Of a stretch of 15,051 nucleotides of DNA, positions 14,148 through 15,051 are shown piece after piece. Source of the DNA: Pseudomonadota bacterium (GTDB lineage Bacteria > Pseudomonadota > Alphaproteobacteria > Rhizobiales > Rhizobiaceae); assembly GCA_003242525.1 (NCBI GenBank), contig QGUU01000014.1:1-15051 (forward strand), in the 5' to 3' direction. How positions within the stretch are numbered: the stretch's first letter is position 1; the number at the start of each line of letters is the position of its first letter. The notes beneath the pieces are model-generated. The model saw only the letters and a list, made by a program, of their open reading frames with translations, was not told where the DNA came from and ran no database searches. A program made the position numbers and the translations under genes.

Positions 14148-15041
14148 TCAGATGGCGGCTGACGCTGCGCGCTTGGCCAGCCGGGGCCGCGCGCGCGAGG
14201 CCACCATGCATCCGCCAACGATCAACGCCGCGCCGGTCAGTGTGGTCCAGCTCAAGGGCTCCTCGAAGAAGACCCAGCCGAGAAGCGCAGCCCAGACGAA
14301 GGCCGAATATTCGGTCGGGATGAGGTGCTGCGCCTCGGCGCGGGCATAGGCCCAACTCATGGATATGTGGCCGCAGACCACCAGTACCGCGACTCCCAGC
14401 AGCGGTAGCCACAGTTCTTGCGGCAGTGCGACGCCCAGCCATGGCGCGGCAAGCCCCATGCTCAGGCCGACCACGAGGTTCTGGAAGAAGACGATTTCGA
14501 GCGGCCGCGCCGCGAGCGCTTGCCGGCGCGCCAGGATGAGATTGTATGCGTAGAGGACCGCCGATACGATAATCGCCGCCATGCCGAGGGCGGCGCCCGG
14601 CTGATGGCCAACTCCGCTGAAATTGCCCAGCATGATGACGAGAACGCCGGACATGCCGATGAGCGAAGCCCATATGGCAGACCGGCCGATCCGCTCGCCC
14701 AGCAGAAGGGCGGCAAGAAGGAGGGCGATGAGCGGCGCGATGAAGGAAAGCGCAATCGCTTCAGCCAGCGGCAGGCGGCCAAGGCCGAAAAAGTAGGTCA
14801 AGGCGGCGAGCGAGATGATCACGCCGCGCAGGACATGGAGGCGCAGGACGCTGGCACCAGGTAGCGGCGGGGAGGTGGAGATCCAGACTGCCCCAGCCAT
14901 GGCCGTGGCGAAGAGGGAGCGCCACAGGAGCGTGTTGTAGGCGCCGATGACGATGACAAGACCCTTCACCGCCGCGTCCATCGCAGACAGAAGAAAGATG
15001 CCCAATGTGCAGATGGCAATGGCCAGCAGGGGCGAGGTCAC
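14148..15041 (-). CDS. EamA-family drug/metabolite (DMT) permease
   Basis: A 297-residue protein with ten hydrophobic segments arranged as two EamA repeats (about 5-138 and 150-285). The first repeat carries RGVIISLAALTYFFGLGRLPLAEAIALSFIAPLIALLLAALLLGERIG, the second AEAQHLIPTEYSAFVWAALLGWVFFEEPLSWTTLTGAALIVGG; the two E-(R/P) helix-end boxes are the family hallmark. Members move amino acids, nucleosides, S-adenosylmethionine or drugs; no substrate is assigned. The start given is GTG at 15041, but the frame stays open to the window edge (15050) and no ribosome site is visible, so the true start may lie a few codons beyond the window. It is upstream of the LysE exporter gene. Confidence 0.88.
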   Translation of the reverse strand: MTSPLLAIAICTLGIFLLSAMDAAVKGLVIVIGAYNTLLWRSLFATAMAGAVWISTSPPLPGASVLRLHVLRGVIISLAALTYFFGLGRLPLAEAIALSFIAPLIALLLAALLLGERIGRSAIWASLIGMSGVLVIMLGNFSGVGHQPGAALGMAAIIVSAVLYAYNLILARRQALAARPLEIVFFQNLVVGLSMGLAAPWLGVALPQELWLPLLGVAVLVVCGHISMSWAYARAEAQHLIPTEYSAFVWAALLGWVFFEEPLSWTTLTGAALIVGGCMVASRARPRLAKRAASAAI

Positions 15042-15051
15042 GGTCTTGGGA

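Overview
The window looks like a core-type chromosomal segment of a GC-rich alphaproteobacterium. A Hyphomicrobiales (Rhizobiales), Phyllobacteriaceae-like genome fits best, from the 180-kDa-class NAD-glutamate dehydrogenase, the R. palustris-like malonyl-CoA synthetase and the density of small-molecule transporters. This placement is inference from protein character, not from a marker gene. I see no rRNA, tRNA, CRISPR array, insertion sequence, phage gene or integrase.

Layout. (1) 1-128, minus strand: the 5' end of an AmiC-like ligand-binding protein without a signal peptide, divergent from matB. (2) 510-2027, plus: matB, malonyl-CoA synthetase. It converges, across a stem-loop, on (3) 2110-3039, minus: a beta-keto acid cleavage enzyme (BKACE/DUF849) with a cluster of palindromes upstream. 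(4) 3040-3806: a stretch with no conventional gene that holds two candidate micro-genes, a 24-residue membrane peptide and a 58-residue zinc ribbon. The zinc-ribbon stop codon overlaps the earliest possible start of (5) a PtsN-like PTS EIIA protein (called 3807-4400, plus). (6) 4457-5848 and 5942-6820, minus: a UMF1-type MFS permease and a BASS-family transporter. (7) 6932-11728, minus: the 1,598-residue NAD-dependent glutamate dehydrogenase, which fills a third of the window. (8) 11729-12187: a divergent intergenic region with a sharply AT-rich island. (9) 12188-13252, plus: a two-gene operon of small secreted proteins, one unrecognised and one with a DUF3011 domain and a duplicated Cys/His motif. 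(10) 13474-15041, minus: a LysE-type exporter downstream of an EamA/DMT permease whose 5' end may lie beyond the window.

How the genes may work together. MatB makes malonyl-CoA from malonate, and BKACE transfers between a beta-keto acid and acetyl-CoA to give acetoacetate and a new acyl-CoA, so the left end is acyl-CoA and short carboxylate metabolism. Glutamate dehydrogenase feeds glutamate carbon into the TCA cycle and releases ammonium. The four transporters have no assigned substrate. The PtsN-like protein, if phosphorylated at its conserved His, would link the region to the nitrogen PTS.

Nothing here is a clear defence, mobile or biosynthetic island. The best candidates for something undescribed are the DUF3011 operon, the zinc-ribbon micro-gene overlapping the PtsN-like gene, and the BASS transporter whose sodium-site residues appear to be missing.
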